NCBI RefSeq assembly: GCF_003628435.1
Contig: NZ_RBZN01000005.1
Span: forward strand, 1-64,000
Length of the DNA: 64,000 bases
Source of the DNA: Ureibacillus endophyticus
Lineage (GTDB): Bacteria > Bacillota > Bacilli > Bacillales_A > Planococcaceae
Direction: 5' to 3'
Each line of letters begins with the position of its first letter. The stretch's first letter is position 1. Positions 42,780 to 53,118 of this stretch are shown here, one piece after another. The translations under genes were made by a program, and so were the position numbers. The notes under the pieces are model-generated. The model did not search any database and was not told the origin of the DNA. It worked only from the letters and a program-made list of their open reading frames with translations.

Positions 42780-43592
42780 TCATTTATTATGTTCAATTCG
42801 TTCAATAATATCGTTTGCAGTTTCTTCTACCGCTTTATTCGTTACATCAATTACTGCACAACCAATTCGTTCTACCACTTTATTAAAATGTGCTATTTCT
42901 TGTTTAATCCGTTCTTGTTTAGCATAAATCGCATCATCATTTAAACCTAGTGCAATTAATCGCTCTTTTCGAATAATATTTAATTTTTCAGGTGAAATCA
43001 CTAACCCAAAACATTTTTTAGGATCTACTAAAAAAAGTTCTTCGGGTGGATTTATTTCTGGAACGAGTGGAACATTTGCAACTTTATATCGTTTATGTGC
43101 TAAATATTGGGACAGTGGAGTTTTAGATGTTCGTGAAACACCTACAAGAACAACATCTGCCAATAATAATCCCCTTGGATCACGTCCATCATCATATTTC
43201 ACGGCAAACTCGACTGCCTCGATTTTTCTAAAATAGTCATCATCTAACTTATGGACAAGTCCCGCTTCTTCTAATGGTAGTTCCCCTATTTTATCTTGAA
43301 CTACTTGGATAACTGGACCTAATAAATCCACTGATTGAATATTATTTTGTTGACATTGCCCATGCATTTTCTGTCTCATTATTTCTTCAGCCAATGTATA
43401 AACAATTAGTGCATCTTGAGCTTTAGCAATTTCGACAATATTTTTAATCTGATCTTCGTTTTCTATATGAGGAAATCTTCTAATTACTGTGTCTTCAAAG
43501 TTAGGTCTAAATTGGGCTACAACAGCTTTTACAACATGCTCTCCTGTTTCACCTACAGAATCCGAAACAACAAATACTTTTAAACTCTTCAA
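42780..43592 (-). CDS. yqfL: pyruvate, phosphate dikinase regulatory protein (YqfL)
   Basis: A 270-residue member of the PSRP family (DUF299). These are bifunctional serine/threonine kinase/Pi-dependent phosphorylases that switch PPDK or PEP synthase. The opening FVVSDSVGETGEHVVKAV, the P-loop-like block GVSRTSKTPLSQYLA (about residues 151-165) and the following KVANVPLVPEINPPEELF are diagnostic. In B. subtilis YqfL works with CcpN in control of gluconeogenesis, and the genes are adjacent here too (11 bp between). A terminator follows. Confidence 0.94.
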   Translation of the reverse strand: MKSLKVFVVSDSVGETGEHVVKAVVAQFRPNFEDTVIRRFPHIENEDQIKNIVEIAKAQDALIVYTLAEEIMRQKMHGQCQQNNIQSVDLLGPVIQVVQDKIGELPLEEAGLVHKLDDDYFRKIEAVEFAVKYDDGRDPRGLLLADVVLVGVSRTSKTPLSQYLAHKRYKVANVPLVPEINPPEELFLVDPKKCFGLVISPEKLNIIRKERLIALGLNDDAIYAKQERIKQEIAHFNKVVERIGCAVIDVTNKAVEETANDIIERIEHNK

Positions 43593-43603
43593 ATTAGCAC
43601 TCC

Positions 43604-44251
43604 TTATAAGTCATGGGTTTCAGCTAAAGAAATAAATGCTTTCGTTATATTGGTTTTTGTAAGTCGGCCTACAATTTCTAAACCTTTATCAGTCTCATGA
43701 ACTACTGGTAAGGAGTCGACTTGTCGTTCAATTAATTTTTTAGCAGCAACAATTAATGAATCCGTTTTTTTACAATAAACAATGTTCGGCATTCTAGTCA
43801 TAATAATATGAACCGGTATTGTATTTAAGTCTTGGCTCCCTATACTTGTTCTTAATAAATCTTTTCTGGACAATACACCCTGTAACATTGTGTTTTCATC
43901 TACAACAAACAAAGTACCGACATCTTCTAAAAACATATGTACAATCGCATCGTACACAGTCATATTTTCAGAAACAACTACTGGTAATGACTGAAAATCC
44001 TTTACTTTTAAGTTCATCATCGACTCTGTAACCGTAGTCATCGTTTTCTTACCAGAGTAAAAATAACCGACACGGGGCCTTGCGTCTAAAAAGCCAGCCA
44101 TTGTTAAAATAGCTAAATCTGGTCTAAGCGTTGCCCTAGTCAAATTAAGGCGCTCAGCTATTTGCTCACCCGTTATTGGACCGTTCTCCTTAACTATTTG
44201 CAGAATTGTATCCTGCCGTTTATTGAGTTCTATTGGACTCACCCACTTCAA
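43604..44251 (-). CDS. ccpN: transcriptional repressor CcpN
   Basis: A 215-residue repressor of gluconeogenic genes (gapB, pckA). The N-terminal HTH (residues 8-58: QDTILQIVKENGPITGEQIA, then LNLTRATLRPDLAIL) binds DNA. Two CBS domains follow (about 75-135 and 140-205), which sense ATP/ADP. The length, the domain order and the neighbour yqfL are as in B. subtilis CcpN (YqzB). It is transcribed away from the T-box-glyS unit. No good start alternative was seen. Confidence 0.94.
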   Translation of the reverse strand: MKWVSPIELNKRQDTILQIVKENGPITGEQIAERLNLTRATLRPDLAILTMAGFLDARPRVGYFYSGKKTMTTVTESMMNLKVKDFQSLPVVVSENMTVYDAIVHMFLEDVGTLFVVDENTMLQGVLSRKDLLRTSIGSQDLNTIPVHIIMTRMPNIVYCKKTDSLIVAAKKLIERQVDSLPVVHETDKGLEIVGRLTKTNITKAFISLAETHDL

Positions 44252-44328
44252 ATAGTGTTATACTGATTACCTAATTATTATATACTATTCTGCGTAATAT
44301 TGCGAAAAAAAGTGTTGGTGCTACAATA

Positions 44329-44358
44329 TTGACACAGTTACAATACTTAACATAAAAT
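44329..44358 (+). promoter_or_regulatory. sigma-A promoter of the T-box-glyS unit
   Basis: TTGACA (44329-44334) and TAAAAT (44353-44358) are 18 bp apart; transcription would begin about 44365, shortly before the T-box stem I. The region is divergent with ccpN. Confidence 0.7.
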
Positions 44359-44389
44359 ATCATATAGAACTTAATATTAGGCAATGAGA

Positions 44390-44737
44390 GGAAATATAAG
44401 TACCTTTTCAACAAAAGCGAGTAGGAACTGGTGAAAGCCTACAAGAAAAGCGAAACGGCACCCTTGAGCCAATTTTTATAAAAGAGGTTTAAAACTGTTT
44501 GTAATCGATTAGCATTTGGATAAACGCTGTTCAGGAATCAAAACTGATTGAAAGCGTTTGTCAATCAAGGAACGAGAAACAGCACAACCGGAGCGAACAT
44601 TATAGTTCGTGAGGATTGGGATGATTCGAGTGACGCAGAGTGCGAACGCTTGCTAACAGTTTTGACAAGCGGGGTGGAACCGCGGGTGTGAGCACTCGTC
44701 CCCGGGCATTCAAACGCCCGGAGACGGGTGCTTTTAT
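44390..44737 (+). promoter_or_regulatory. T-box leader, glycine specific
   Basis: The T-box core GGGGTGGAACCGCGG lies at 44670-44684, followed by a strong terminator: GAGCACTCGTCCCCGGGC pairs with GCCCGGAGACGGGTGC and is followed by TTTTATT (44690-44737). Stem I starts near 44420, and GGC at 44457-44459 (in GAAACGGCACCC) is a plausible glycine specifier codon, agreeing with the gene downstream. Uncharged tRNA-Gly should open the terminator. At about 345 nt it is on the long side. Confidence 0.93.
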
Positions 44738-44760
44738 TATTAATACATGGAGGAATTATT

Positions 44761-46149
44761 ATGACACAAAAATCAATGGAAACAATCGTAAGCCTAGCAA
44801 AACATCGTGGTTTTGTATTCCCGGGTTCTGAAATTTACGGTGGTCTTGCAAACACTTGGGATTATGGTCCGCTAGGTGTGGAATTAAAAAACAATGTAAA
44901 AAAAGCTTGGTGGCAAAAATTCGTTCAAGAATCTGAATACAATGTTGGTCTTGATGCAGCAATTCTTATGAACCCTCGTACTTGGGTAGCTTCAGGCCAT
45001 GTTGGAAACTTTAATGACCCAATGATTGATTGTAAATCTTGTAAAGCTCGCCACCGCGCAGATAAATTAATCGAAGAAGCATCATTAGAAAAAACAGGTA
45101 AAGAAATTATTGTGGATGGTATGAGCTTCGATCAAATGAAAGCGAAAATGGAAGAACTATCTGTTACTTGTCCAGAATGTGGTAAAAATGATTTTACTGA
45201 TATTCGTCAGTTCAATTTAATGTTTAAAACATTCCAAGGTGTAACAGAAAGCTCTGCTAACGAAATTTTCCTTCGTCCGGAAACAGCACAAGGTATCTTC
45301 GTTAACTTTAAAAATGTACAACGTTCAATGCGCAAACGTACACCATTTGGTATTGCCCAAATCGGTAAGTCTTTCCGTAACGAAATTACTCCAGGGAACT
45401 TTACTTTCCGTACTCGTGAATTCGAGCAAATGGAACTTGAGTTCTTCTGTAAACCTGGTGAAGATCTACAATGGCAAGAATATTGGAAAGAATTCTGTAA
45501 AAACTGGTTATTAAATTTAGGTATGAAAGAAGATAGTATTCGTCTACGTGATCATGAAGAAGATGAACTTTCACACTATTCAAATGCAACAACAGATATC
45601 GAATTCCGCTTCCCATTCGGTTGGGGTGAATTATGGGGTATCGCTGACCGCACAGACTATGACTTAAAACAACATATGGAACATTCAGGTGAAGATTTCA
45701 CTTATATTGATCCTGTATCAAATGAACGTTATGTACCTTATTGTATTGAACCATCTTTAGGGGCAGACCGTGTTACATTAGCATTCCTATGTGATGCTTA
45801 TGATGAAGAGGAATTAGAAGGTGGCGACTCTCGTACTGTTCTTCGTTTCCACCCAGCATTAGCTCCGTTTAAAGCGGCGGTTCTTCCTTTATCGAAAAAA
45901 CTTGGTGATGAAGCTGCTGAAGTTTGGGCAGAGTTACGTAAATCATTCCCAGTTGATTATGATGAATCACAATCAATCGGAAAACGTTACCGCCGTCAAG
46001 ACGAAATTGGTACACCATTCTGTATCACTTATGACTTTGACTCGAAAGAAGACGGCCAAGTAACTGTACGTCACCGCGACTCAATGGAACAAACTCGTAT
46101 GCCTATCACTGAAGTAAAGGCTTATATTGAAAAACATTTACAATTCTAA
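44761..46149 (+). CDS. glyS: glycine--tRNA ligase, single-chain (alpha2) type
   Basis: A 462-residue class II glycyl-tRNA synthetase of the homodimeric type (Gly1). Class II motifs 2 and 3 are visible as [20 protein letters not shown] (motif 2) and [11 protein letters not shown] (motif 3). The C-terminal anticodon-binding domain begins around [11 protein letters not shown]. The start is ATG 44761 with GGAGG 9 bases before; a longer frame from 44728 runs through the terminator and is rejected. In B. subtilis this locus (between recO and ccpN) holds the unrelated tetrameric glyQ-glyS. Here the single-chain form occupies the place, in opposite orientation to its neighbours, and brings its own T-box. 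Confidence 0.97.
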   Translation: MTQKSMETIVSLAKHRGFVFPGSEIYGGLANTWDYGPLGVELKNNVKKAWWQKFVQESEYNVGLDAAILMNPRTWVASGHVGNFNDPMIDCKSCKARHRADKLIEEASLEKTGKEIIVDGMSFDQMKAKMEELSVTCPECGKNDFTDIRQFNLMFKTFQGVTESSANEIFLRPETAQGIFVNFKNVQRSMRKRTPFGIAQIGKSFRNEITPGNFTFRTREFEQMELEFFCKPGEDLQWQEYWKEFCKNWLLNLGMKEDSIRLRDHEEDELSHYSNATTDIEFRFPFGWGELWGIADRTDYDLKQHMEHSGEDFTYIDPVSNERYVPYCIEPSLGADRVTLAFLCDAYDEEELEGGDSRTVLRFHPALAPFKAAVLPLSKKLGDEAAEVWAELRKSFPVDYDESQSIGKRYRRQDEIGTPFCITYDFDSKEDGQVTVRHRDSMEQTRMPITEVKAYIEKHLQF

Positions 46150-46164
46150 TAAGCGTAAAATTGA

Positions 46165-46206
46165 AGGCACTGAACATACAAACCCGTATGTTCAGTGCCT
46201 TTTTAT
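46165..46206 (+). terminator. terminator of glyS
   Basis: AGGCACTGAACATAC and GTATGTTCAGTGCCT form a 15-bp perfect stem followed by TTTTTATTT. Confidence 0.92.
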
Positions 46207-46300
46207 TTCAAAAAAGTTAATTTTGTTCATTTAGTTCAATTTATTCGTGATTTGTTAGAATATTTAGATTATAATGTAAACAAAAAAGAGGTGAAGATTG

Positions 46301-46777
46301 ATGTTCATTCAAACGTTATTTAAACAAGAGCGAAAAGATACTTCTCTAGAAAAAACTCCTGCAGATAAGTTATTAGAAATTATCTTAACATTACTAAATA
46401 AAGAATTACCTCAACATCAATCCCAACACCATATATTATTTACAGCGAATTCCAATTTAGAGTATTTAAAAAATCTATTAAACTATCATCGTAAACAAAT
46501 AAATCCAGATTTCCATACCGGTCAATATCATCAAAACGTATATGCGCAATTACAAAAACAAATAAGTCAATTACAAATGTTAGTAGATGGTTACATGGAA
46601 CTAAGTATCGATATTCAACAAATGAATCATCGTCTACATTTCCACCACGATGCAATTCATTATTTATATAACAACTATAAACAAACTAAAGAACAAAACT
46701 TTTATAAGGAAACGGAACCAATGTTTTGGCAATGTCTTAAAGAGGATGTGTTAGAAATCATAAAAAAAATGCTTTAG
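46301..46777 (+). CDS. hypothetical helical protein
   Basis: A 158-residue protein starting at ATG 46301, seven bases after an AGAGGTG site (an in-frame TTG at 46298 directly precedes it). It is predicted almost entirely alpha-helical, rich in Gln, His, Leu and Asn (QHQSQHHILF, NYHRKQINPDFHTGQYHQN, QLQKQISQLQMLVDGYMEL). No signal peptide or membrane segment is present. The C-terminal EPMFWQCLKEDVLEIIKKML overlaps the recO stop region by 4 bp on the other strand. I do not recognise the family. Transcribed with the same orientation as glyS but behind its terminator. Confidence 0.65.
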   Translation: MFIQTLFKQERKDTSLEKTPADKLLEIILTLLNKELPQHQSQHHILFTANSNLEYLKNLLNYHRKQINPDFHTGQYHQNVYAQLQKQISQLQMLVDGYMELSIDIQQMNHRLHFHHDAIHYLYNNYKQTKEQNFYKETEPMFWQCLKEDVLEIIKKML

Positions 46778-47553
46778 TTTTCTTTATCCTCACTTTGTTT
46801 ACGCGTTAGCAGTGGGGTTCTTTCTAATTGTTCAATGAAAGAACGAGATTTTAAACGCATGCCTGTTTGTTCTTCGTAAATAGTTGTTACGATTTTTTTA
46901 ATAAATTGTTTAGTTTCTCGCTTTAAATCTAACTTACCTACTTGCTCAATAGGTACACTATAAAACATTCTAATTAACTTTAACTGCTTGGGAGATAGTC
47001 GAATAATATAAGGGTCGACATGAAAACAGCGGTGACATAAAAATCCTCCTTGTGAAAACGAGAAAGCAAATTCACCTGCTACTTCACCACAAGCTGCACA
47101 TGCATGTAAAATTGGCTGTACTCCTGTAAACGGTAATAACTTCCAATCTACAAAAAGGGTGATTGCTTCTGGATCATATCCTTCTTCAATTGCTTGTAGA
47201 GCTTGATATAAAACATCATAGGCAAATGGTTCAGGTCTACCTTCTTCAACGAGTCGATCTATGAGCTCTACAATATAACTAGCATATGCTGTTGATATAA
47301 TATCCGTCTGTAAATTTCGCATCGAGCTAATATGTTCTCCTTGCTGAAGCGTTCCCATACCCGAAGTTCTTTGCACCATGAACATTGCATGCATAAAAGT
47401 TTGTGTCACTCCTGCTAACCTACTCGTTGGTTTTTTTGCACCACGAGCCATAACCGCCACTTTGCCTGCTTCTCTAGTCATAATTGTTACGATTTTATTG
47501 GATTCTCCATAAGGACGGGTCTTTAAAACAATGCCTTCCCATTTGTTTAACAT
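46774..47553 (-). CDS. recO: DNA repair protein RecO
   Basis: A 259-residue recombination mediator of the RecFOR pathway, which loads RecA at SSB-coated single-stranded DNA. An N-terminal OB-fold (GIVLKTRPYGESNKIVTIMT) is followed by a helical domain. A zinc-binding site has CAACGEVAG and FLCHRC (about residues 147-174). Length is normal. The start ATG is at 47553. The small gene yqzL found between era and recO in B. subtilis is not present; a terminator for era lies in the gap. Confidence 0.95.
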   Translation of the reverse strand: MLNKWEGIVLKTRPYGESNKIVTIMTREAGKVAVMARGAKKPTSRLAGVTQTFMHAMFMVQRTSGMGTLQQGEHISSMRNLQTDIISTAYASYIVELIDRLVEEGRPEPFAYDVLYQALQAIEEGYDPEAITLFVDWKLLPFTGVQPILHACAACGEVAGEFAFSFSQGGFLCHRCFHVDPYIIRLSPKQLKLIRMFYSVPIEQVGKLDLKRETKQFIKKIVTTIYEEQTGMRLKSRSFIEQLERTPLLTRKQSEDKEN

Positions 47554-47635
47554 TTTGGCGGCACTTCCTTTTCATTATTTCCTTTCACCATTATACAATA
47601 GAAAACTTATCCTATTATCACTTTTGATTTGGCAC

Positions 47636-47672
47636 AAAAAAAGAATACCTACATCTATGCAAGTATTCTTTC
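47636..47672 (-). terminator. terminator after era
   Basis: On the minus strand AAAGAATACTT pairs with AGGTATTCTTT (one wobble), followed by a run of T residues, just past the era stop. Confidence 0.82.
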
Positions 47673-47679
47673 TTTATCA

Positions 47680-49024
<1,345 letters not shown>

Positions 49025-49381
49025 TTATTGTTCAAACCATTTCGGTATAAAAATCAATAACCCGATGATAGCACTTGCAATCGCAAATACCAGTACTGCC
49101 CCAGCAGCTACATCCTTAGCTTTTTTTGCTAGGGGATGAAATTCTGGGGAAACTAAGTTTACAACTGTCTCAATTGCAGTATTGACCATTTCTGTACTAA
49201 TTACTAATGCAATTAGAAGAATAATCACTAACCACTCAAAAATGCTCAAACCTGTAAATAATCCCGTAATAATGACAACTACTGCACTAACAAAATGAAT
49301 TTTCATATTTTGTTCTGTTAGTGCAGTAAATATGCCGTAAAATGCGTATCGAAAAGATTTGACTAATTTATGAAGGTCCAC
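49025..49381 (-). CDS. dgkA: undecaprenol/diacylglycerol kinase
   Basis: A 118-residue DgkA-family membrane kinase with three transmembrane helices. The conserved FRYAFYGIFTALTEQNMKIH opening, the STEMVNTAIETVVNLVSPEFH block (about residues 65-85; catalytic Glu of TEMVNTAIE) and the AKKAKDVAAGAVLVFAI block are diagnostic. In B. subtilis the enzyme (DgkA) phosphorylates undecaprenol, recycling the cell-wall lipid carrier. It directly follows ybeY (no gap) and precedes cdd. Confidence 0.94.
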   Translation of the reverse strand: MDLHKLVKSFRYAFYGIFTALTEQNMKIHFVSAVVVIITGLFTGLSIFEWLVIILLIALVISTEMVNTAIETVVNLVSPEFHPLAKKAKDVAAGAVLVFAIASAIIGLLIFIPKWFEQ

Positions 49382-49852
49382 TTAATCACGACCTAAACCA
49401 AAAGATGAAAGAATTTCGTCTTGCTTTCCAAACATAACTTTTTCATCCTCAGGAGTCATATGGTCATAACCTAATAGATGTAAAAAACCATGAACAGCTA
49501 AGAATCCTAATTCTCGTTCAAAGGAATGTCCATATTCTTCAGCTTGTTCCCGTGTACGGTCAATGGAAATAATTATATCTCCCAATATTCTTGGCAAATC
49601 TTCACCTACAATTTCAATTTCACCTTCACCCATTTCTTCTAACGCAAAGGAAATGACGTCTGTAGGCTGATCTTTATCACGATATTCTCGATTGATTTCA
49701 TGGATCGCTTCGTTCGTTACAAACGTAATAGAAACTTCACTACCATCTTCTATCGATAATTCATTTGCCGCATGTTGAAGTAATTTCTCAACAAGTTCAA
49801 TATGACTCTCCTGTACTTGATTTGTTTCATCTAAAAAATCAATATTTAACAT
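49382..49852 (-). CDS. ybeY: endoribonuclease YbeY
   Basis: A 156-residue metal-dependent endoribonuclease involved in 16S rRNA 3'-end maturation and quality control. The zinc site is the [11 protein letters not shown] motif (about residues 122-132). [20 protein letters not shown] (about 52-71) is the other conserved core. It lies 9 bp after pgpH, the usual order. Confidence 0.96.
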   Translation of the reverse strand: MLNIDFLDETNQVQESHIELVEKLLQHAANELSIEDGSEVSITFVTNEAIHEINREYRDKDQPTDVISFALEEMGEGEIEIVGEDLPRILGDIIISIDRTREQAEEYGHSFERELGFLAVHGFLHLLGYDHMTPEDEKVMFGKQDEILSSFGLGRD

Positions 49853-49861
49853 TATGTCCTC

Positions 49862-51973
49862 CTACTTTTCATCTTTCGGATATTCAATTCTTGAGTGGAA
49901 TATTCCATTTAACGTTTCACATAATACTTTTTCAATTTTCTTTAACTCTCTTAAGGATACATCACATTCATCAAATTGATGTTCTTGAACCCGGCCTTGA
50001 ATGATTGAATGTACAAGTTTTTGAATTTTTTCTGCATTAGGTTGCTTCATAGAACGAACTGCAGCTTCTACACTATCTGCAATACTAATTACAGCTGCCT
50101 CTTTTGTTTGTGGTTTTGGTCCAGGGTAAGAAAATACTTTTTCATCAATTTCTCTACCTTCTTCTTTAGCTTTATGTAAGAAGTATTTTAATGTACTAGT
50201 ACCATGATGTTGTAAGGCAATATCAATAATTTCCTTAGGCATTTTATATTGACGTAATAAATTTGCTCCATCAGTAGTATGTGCAATAATAATTTCAGCA
50301 CTTCTTTCAGGTGGTAAAGAATCGTGAGGGTTAATCCCCGACATTTGATTTTCAATGAAAAAGGCAGGTCTTTTAGTTTTACCTAAGTCATGATAATAAC
50401 AGCCAACCCTCGCTAGTAATCCATCAGCGCCTATAGCTTCACATGCTGCTTCTGCCAAGTTTGCAACCATTACACTATGATGGTAAGTCCCCGGTGTTTC
50501 AGTTAATAATTTTTTCAATAATGGATGATTTGGGTTTGATAGTTCAATTAATTTCATTGTCGACAAAATTCCAAATGCTGATTCAAAGAATGGTAATAAT
50601 CCCATTGTTAATGCACCAGAAAGCATACCTGATGTAATACCAGCAACACCGTAAAATACTAACTCACTTAAACCATAATCAGATTGAGACATTAATAAGT
50701 AGAATGCTATAAATAAAATATTGACGATTGAAACGACTCCACAAGCTTTTAACAAATCAGATCGTTTTTCAATATTACGCATAAAGTAAATACTTGCGAG
50801 TCCACCAAAAATGATATATAAAGCAATATCCATTTGAAGAACAGCAGCATACCCTTCATGGAACATAATCCCTGCAGATGCAGCAGTTAATACTGTTACT
50901 AGTGCTGCTGCTTTTTCATTTGCCAATAGTCTTACGAGCATTGTGGCTAGGGCAGTAGGATAAAGGAAAGTAATCGTTTCATCAAATTGGTCTATTAACT
51001 GACTTAATATTTTCATTACAACAATAGACATGGAATAAACAATTGCTGTAACAAACACCGTATTACGTCTTTTTTCAAGTTCGACTTTTGATCGTTCAAA
51101 CAATATAAACATAAAGGACATTTGCAAAATAACTAAAATTGCTAATCCGATAACTGGTTTTACAGTTGTATCATTATTTAACAGGCCAAGAAGTTCCAGC
51201 TGTCTGTATACTTCACGATTAACCAATTCCCCTTCTGAAACAATGATTTGCCCCTGTAATATACGTGTAGGCTCCACTTCTTCTCGAGCTTGGTGAATTA
51301 ATTCTTTGGTTTTTTCTTCATCCAACATTTCTGTTTCAACGACTGCAGCTCTTCCGATGACAATTACCGCATTTAATATATTTTCATCAATATTCGTTGA
51401 TTGGCGAATTTTTGATTCAATTTCGTTCCTTTTTAATGTTACTTCTTCTACTCGTATTGGCTCACTTAAAATTGTCTCTATTAAATCAGTCAATACTTTT
51501 GTTGCGTTATAGATTGCAGAATCCTGTACTGTTAATAGTGAGTGTAACTGACTATTTGTAAAAACTAATTGCGATTGACTATCCGTAATTTCTTTAAGTT
51601 TGTTTCGTAATTGACCTACTTGTGTTTCAGTAATTTTGTCAGATTTTATTTCTTTTCGAAAATCAGAAATAATTTCAAATATAGAATTCGCTAATGCAAC
51701 CCGATGTTCAGCCGTTTCTTTATTAAAGACATATACCGGCTCCACATTATTCTCAGCATTGTCTCGATCTTGTTCAGTTTTCAATGTATCCTCAACGGTT
51801 TTAACGGCACGAATTGTTTCTGGCGCTAATTGAAATGCCTGGATATCGTAGGTTGTACCCCGAACATTGCCCAGCATTAATAAAAACTGAAGCAATCCTG
51901 TAAATAGTAGTACAACTATTAATAACGTTCGAAAACTTATCATATCTATAATTTTTTTATAGTGCTTACTCAT
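49862..51973 (-). CDS. pgpH: 7TM-HD family cyclic-di-AMP phosphodiesterase PgpH
   Basis: A 703-residue membrane protein (YqfF). It has one N-terminal helix (about 12-32), an extracellular 7TMR-HDED domain (about 35-275), seven membrane helices (about 280-455) and a cytoplasmic HD domain. The HD motif is in VGCYYHDLGK (about residues 522-531), and the surrounding TPGTYHHSVMVANLAEAACE and HHGTSTLKYF blocks are typical. It degrades the essential messenger c-di-AMP to pApA. It lies between phoH and ybeY as in B. subtilis. A terminator-like hairpin lies 70 bp upstream. Confidence 0.94.
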   Translation of the reverse strand: MSKHYKKIIDMISFRTLLIVVLLFTGLLQFLLMLGNVRGTTYDIQAFQLAPETIRAVKTVEDTLKTEQDRDNAENNVEPVYVFNKETAEHRVALANSIFEIISDFRKEIKSDKITETQVGQLRNKLKEITDSQSQLVFTNSQLHSLLTVQDSAIYNATKVLTDLIETILSEPIRVEEVTLKRNEIESKIRQSTNIDENILNAVIVIGRAAVVETEMLDEEKTKELIHQAREEVEPTRILQGQIIVSEGELVNREVYRQLELLGLLNNDTTVKPVIGLAILVILQMSFMFILFERSKVELEKRRNTVFVTAIVYSMSIVVMKILSQLIDQFDETITFLYPTALATMLVRLLANEKAAALVTVLTAASAGIMFHEGYAAVLQMDIALYIIFGGLASIYFMRNIEKRSDLLKACGVVSIVNILFIAFYLLMSQSDYGLSELVFYGVAGITSGMLSGALTMGLLPFFESAFGILSTMKLIELSNPNHPLLKKLLTETPGTYHHSVMVANLAEAACEAIGADGLLARVGCYYHDLGKTKRPAFFIENQMSGINPHDSLPPERSAEIIIAHTTDGANLLRQYKMPKEIIDIALQHHGTSTLKYFLHKAKEEGREIDEKVFSYPGPKPQTKEAAVISIADSVEAAVRSMKQPNAEKIQKLVHSIIQGRVQEHQFDECDVSLRELKKIEKVLCETLNGIFHSRIEYPKDEK

Positions 51974-52053
51974 TATGCACCCCCAAAAAATTCTATATAT
52001 AATAGTTTACCAATTTATTAATATAATTTCATGAAATGTTACAAGAAAAAGAA

Positions 52054-52086
52054 AAAAATGTGTACGATTTACGCACACATTTTTCC
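52054..52086 (-). terminator. terminator downstream of phoH
   Basis: AAAAATGTGTGCG pairs with CGTACACATTTTT (one mismatch) on the minus strand, followed by TTTCTTTTTC. It divides phoH from pgpH. Confidence 0.8.
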
Positions 52087-52159
52087 ATCTAAGTGTTATC
52101 AGGAAAAAACTATTCATTACTGTAGAGTCTTCCAAAGTTAAACGTGTAGCTTCAATTTT

Positions 52160-53116
52160 TTATAATTCCTGGTCCGTGTATGCTTGAATAATTTTCGCAA
52201 CAAGAGGGTGACGTACAACATCACCAGCTTCTAAGATTTGGAAATTAATATCTTTGACATATTTCAATGTGCGTTCAGCAACAATTAATCCAGATTCAGT
52301 ATTTTTTGGTAAGTCGATTTGGGATTTATCCCCAGTAATCACCATTTTAGACCCAAAACCTAAACGTGTTAAAAACATTTTCATTTGTGCATGAGTCGTA
52401 TTTTGAGCCTCATCAAGTATAACAAAAGCATCATCAAGTGTACGACCGCGCATATAGGCTAACGGTGCAATTTCAATTGTACCACGCTCGATTAGTCGTT
52501 GTGTTTGTTCCGGCCCGTAAATATCATGCAATGCATCATATAACGGTCTAAGATAAGGATCTACTTTTTCTTTTAAATCACCAGGTAGAAACCCTAATGA
52601 TTCACCTGCTTCTACAGCAGGTCGCGTTAAAATGATTCGTTTCACGTGTCCATTTTTTAAACTTTGTGTTGCCATTACTACAGCTAAATAAGTTTTACCA
52701 GTACCAGCAGGCCCAATTCCAAATACAAGGTCATTATGACGAATCGCTTTTATGTACTCGCGTTGACCAATTGTTTTTGCTCGTATTGGCTTCCCTTTGT
52801 AGTTTCTGGCAATTTCTTCTTGATATAATTCAGCAAAATATTCGATTGTCCCTTTATTTACCATTTCTATTGCAGTCGAAACATCACGTAAATCAATATT
52901 AATACCTTTTCGAATGACTTTTAATAATGCATGAAGAAGACTTGTAACTTGTTCTTTCTTTTCAGCTTCCCCTGCAATTTGAATTACTTCACCACGGGTA
53001 ATAATTTGAACTTGAAATGTTTCTTCGATTAACTTTAGATTAGCATCACTCATTCCAAGTAACATTACAGCTTCGTTTGGGTTTTCTACTTGTAATTCTG
53101 ATAATTGTTCTGTCAT
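52160..53116 (-). CDS. phoH: PhoH-family ATPase
   Basis: A protein of about 318 residues. Walker A GIGPAGTGKTYLAV (about 134-147) and Walker B FVILDEAQN (about 228-236) mark a P-loop ATPase of the PhoH/superfamily I helicase-like group, probably acting on RNA. An N-terminal KH-like part (about 20-70) is normal for PhoL-type proteins of this locus. The start is ATG 53116 with AGGAG 7 bases before; the in-frame TTG at 53122 touches the site. It follows yqfD by only 2 bp, as in B. subtilis. Confidence 0.93.
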   Translation of the reverse strand: MTEQLSELQVENPNEAVMLLGMSDANLKLIEETFQVQIITRGEVIQIAGEAEKKEQVTSLLHALLKVIRKGINIDLRDVSTAIEMVNKGTIEYFAELYQEEIARNYKGKPIRAKTIGQREYIKAIRHNDLVFGIGPAGTGKTYLAVVMATQSLKNGHVKRIILTRPAVEAGESLGFLPGDLKEKVDPYLRPLYDALHDIYGPEQTQRLIERGTIEIAPLAYMRGRTLDDAFVILDEAQNTTHAQMKMFLTRLGFGSKMVITGDKSQIDLPKNTESGLIVAERTLKYVKDINFQILEAGDVVRHPLVAKIIQAYTDQEL

Positions 53117-53118
53117 AA

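Noticed and set aside
44390-44737. Glycine riboswitch before glyS
   Set aside because: The conserved GGGTGGAACCGCGG core and terminator identify a T-box; the tandem glycine aptamer consensus is absent.
44640-44831. 63-codon plus-strand ORF across the T-box
   Set aside because: It covers the T-box core and terminator and overlaps the glyS start in another frame, so it is a by-product of the leader sequence.
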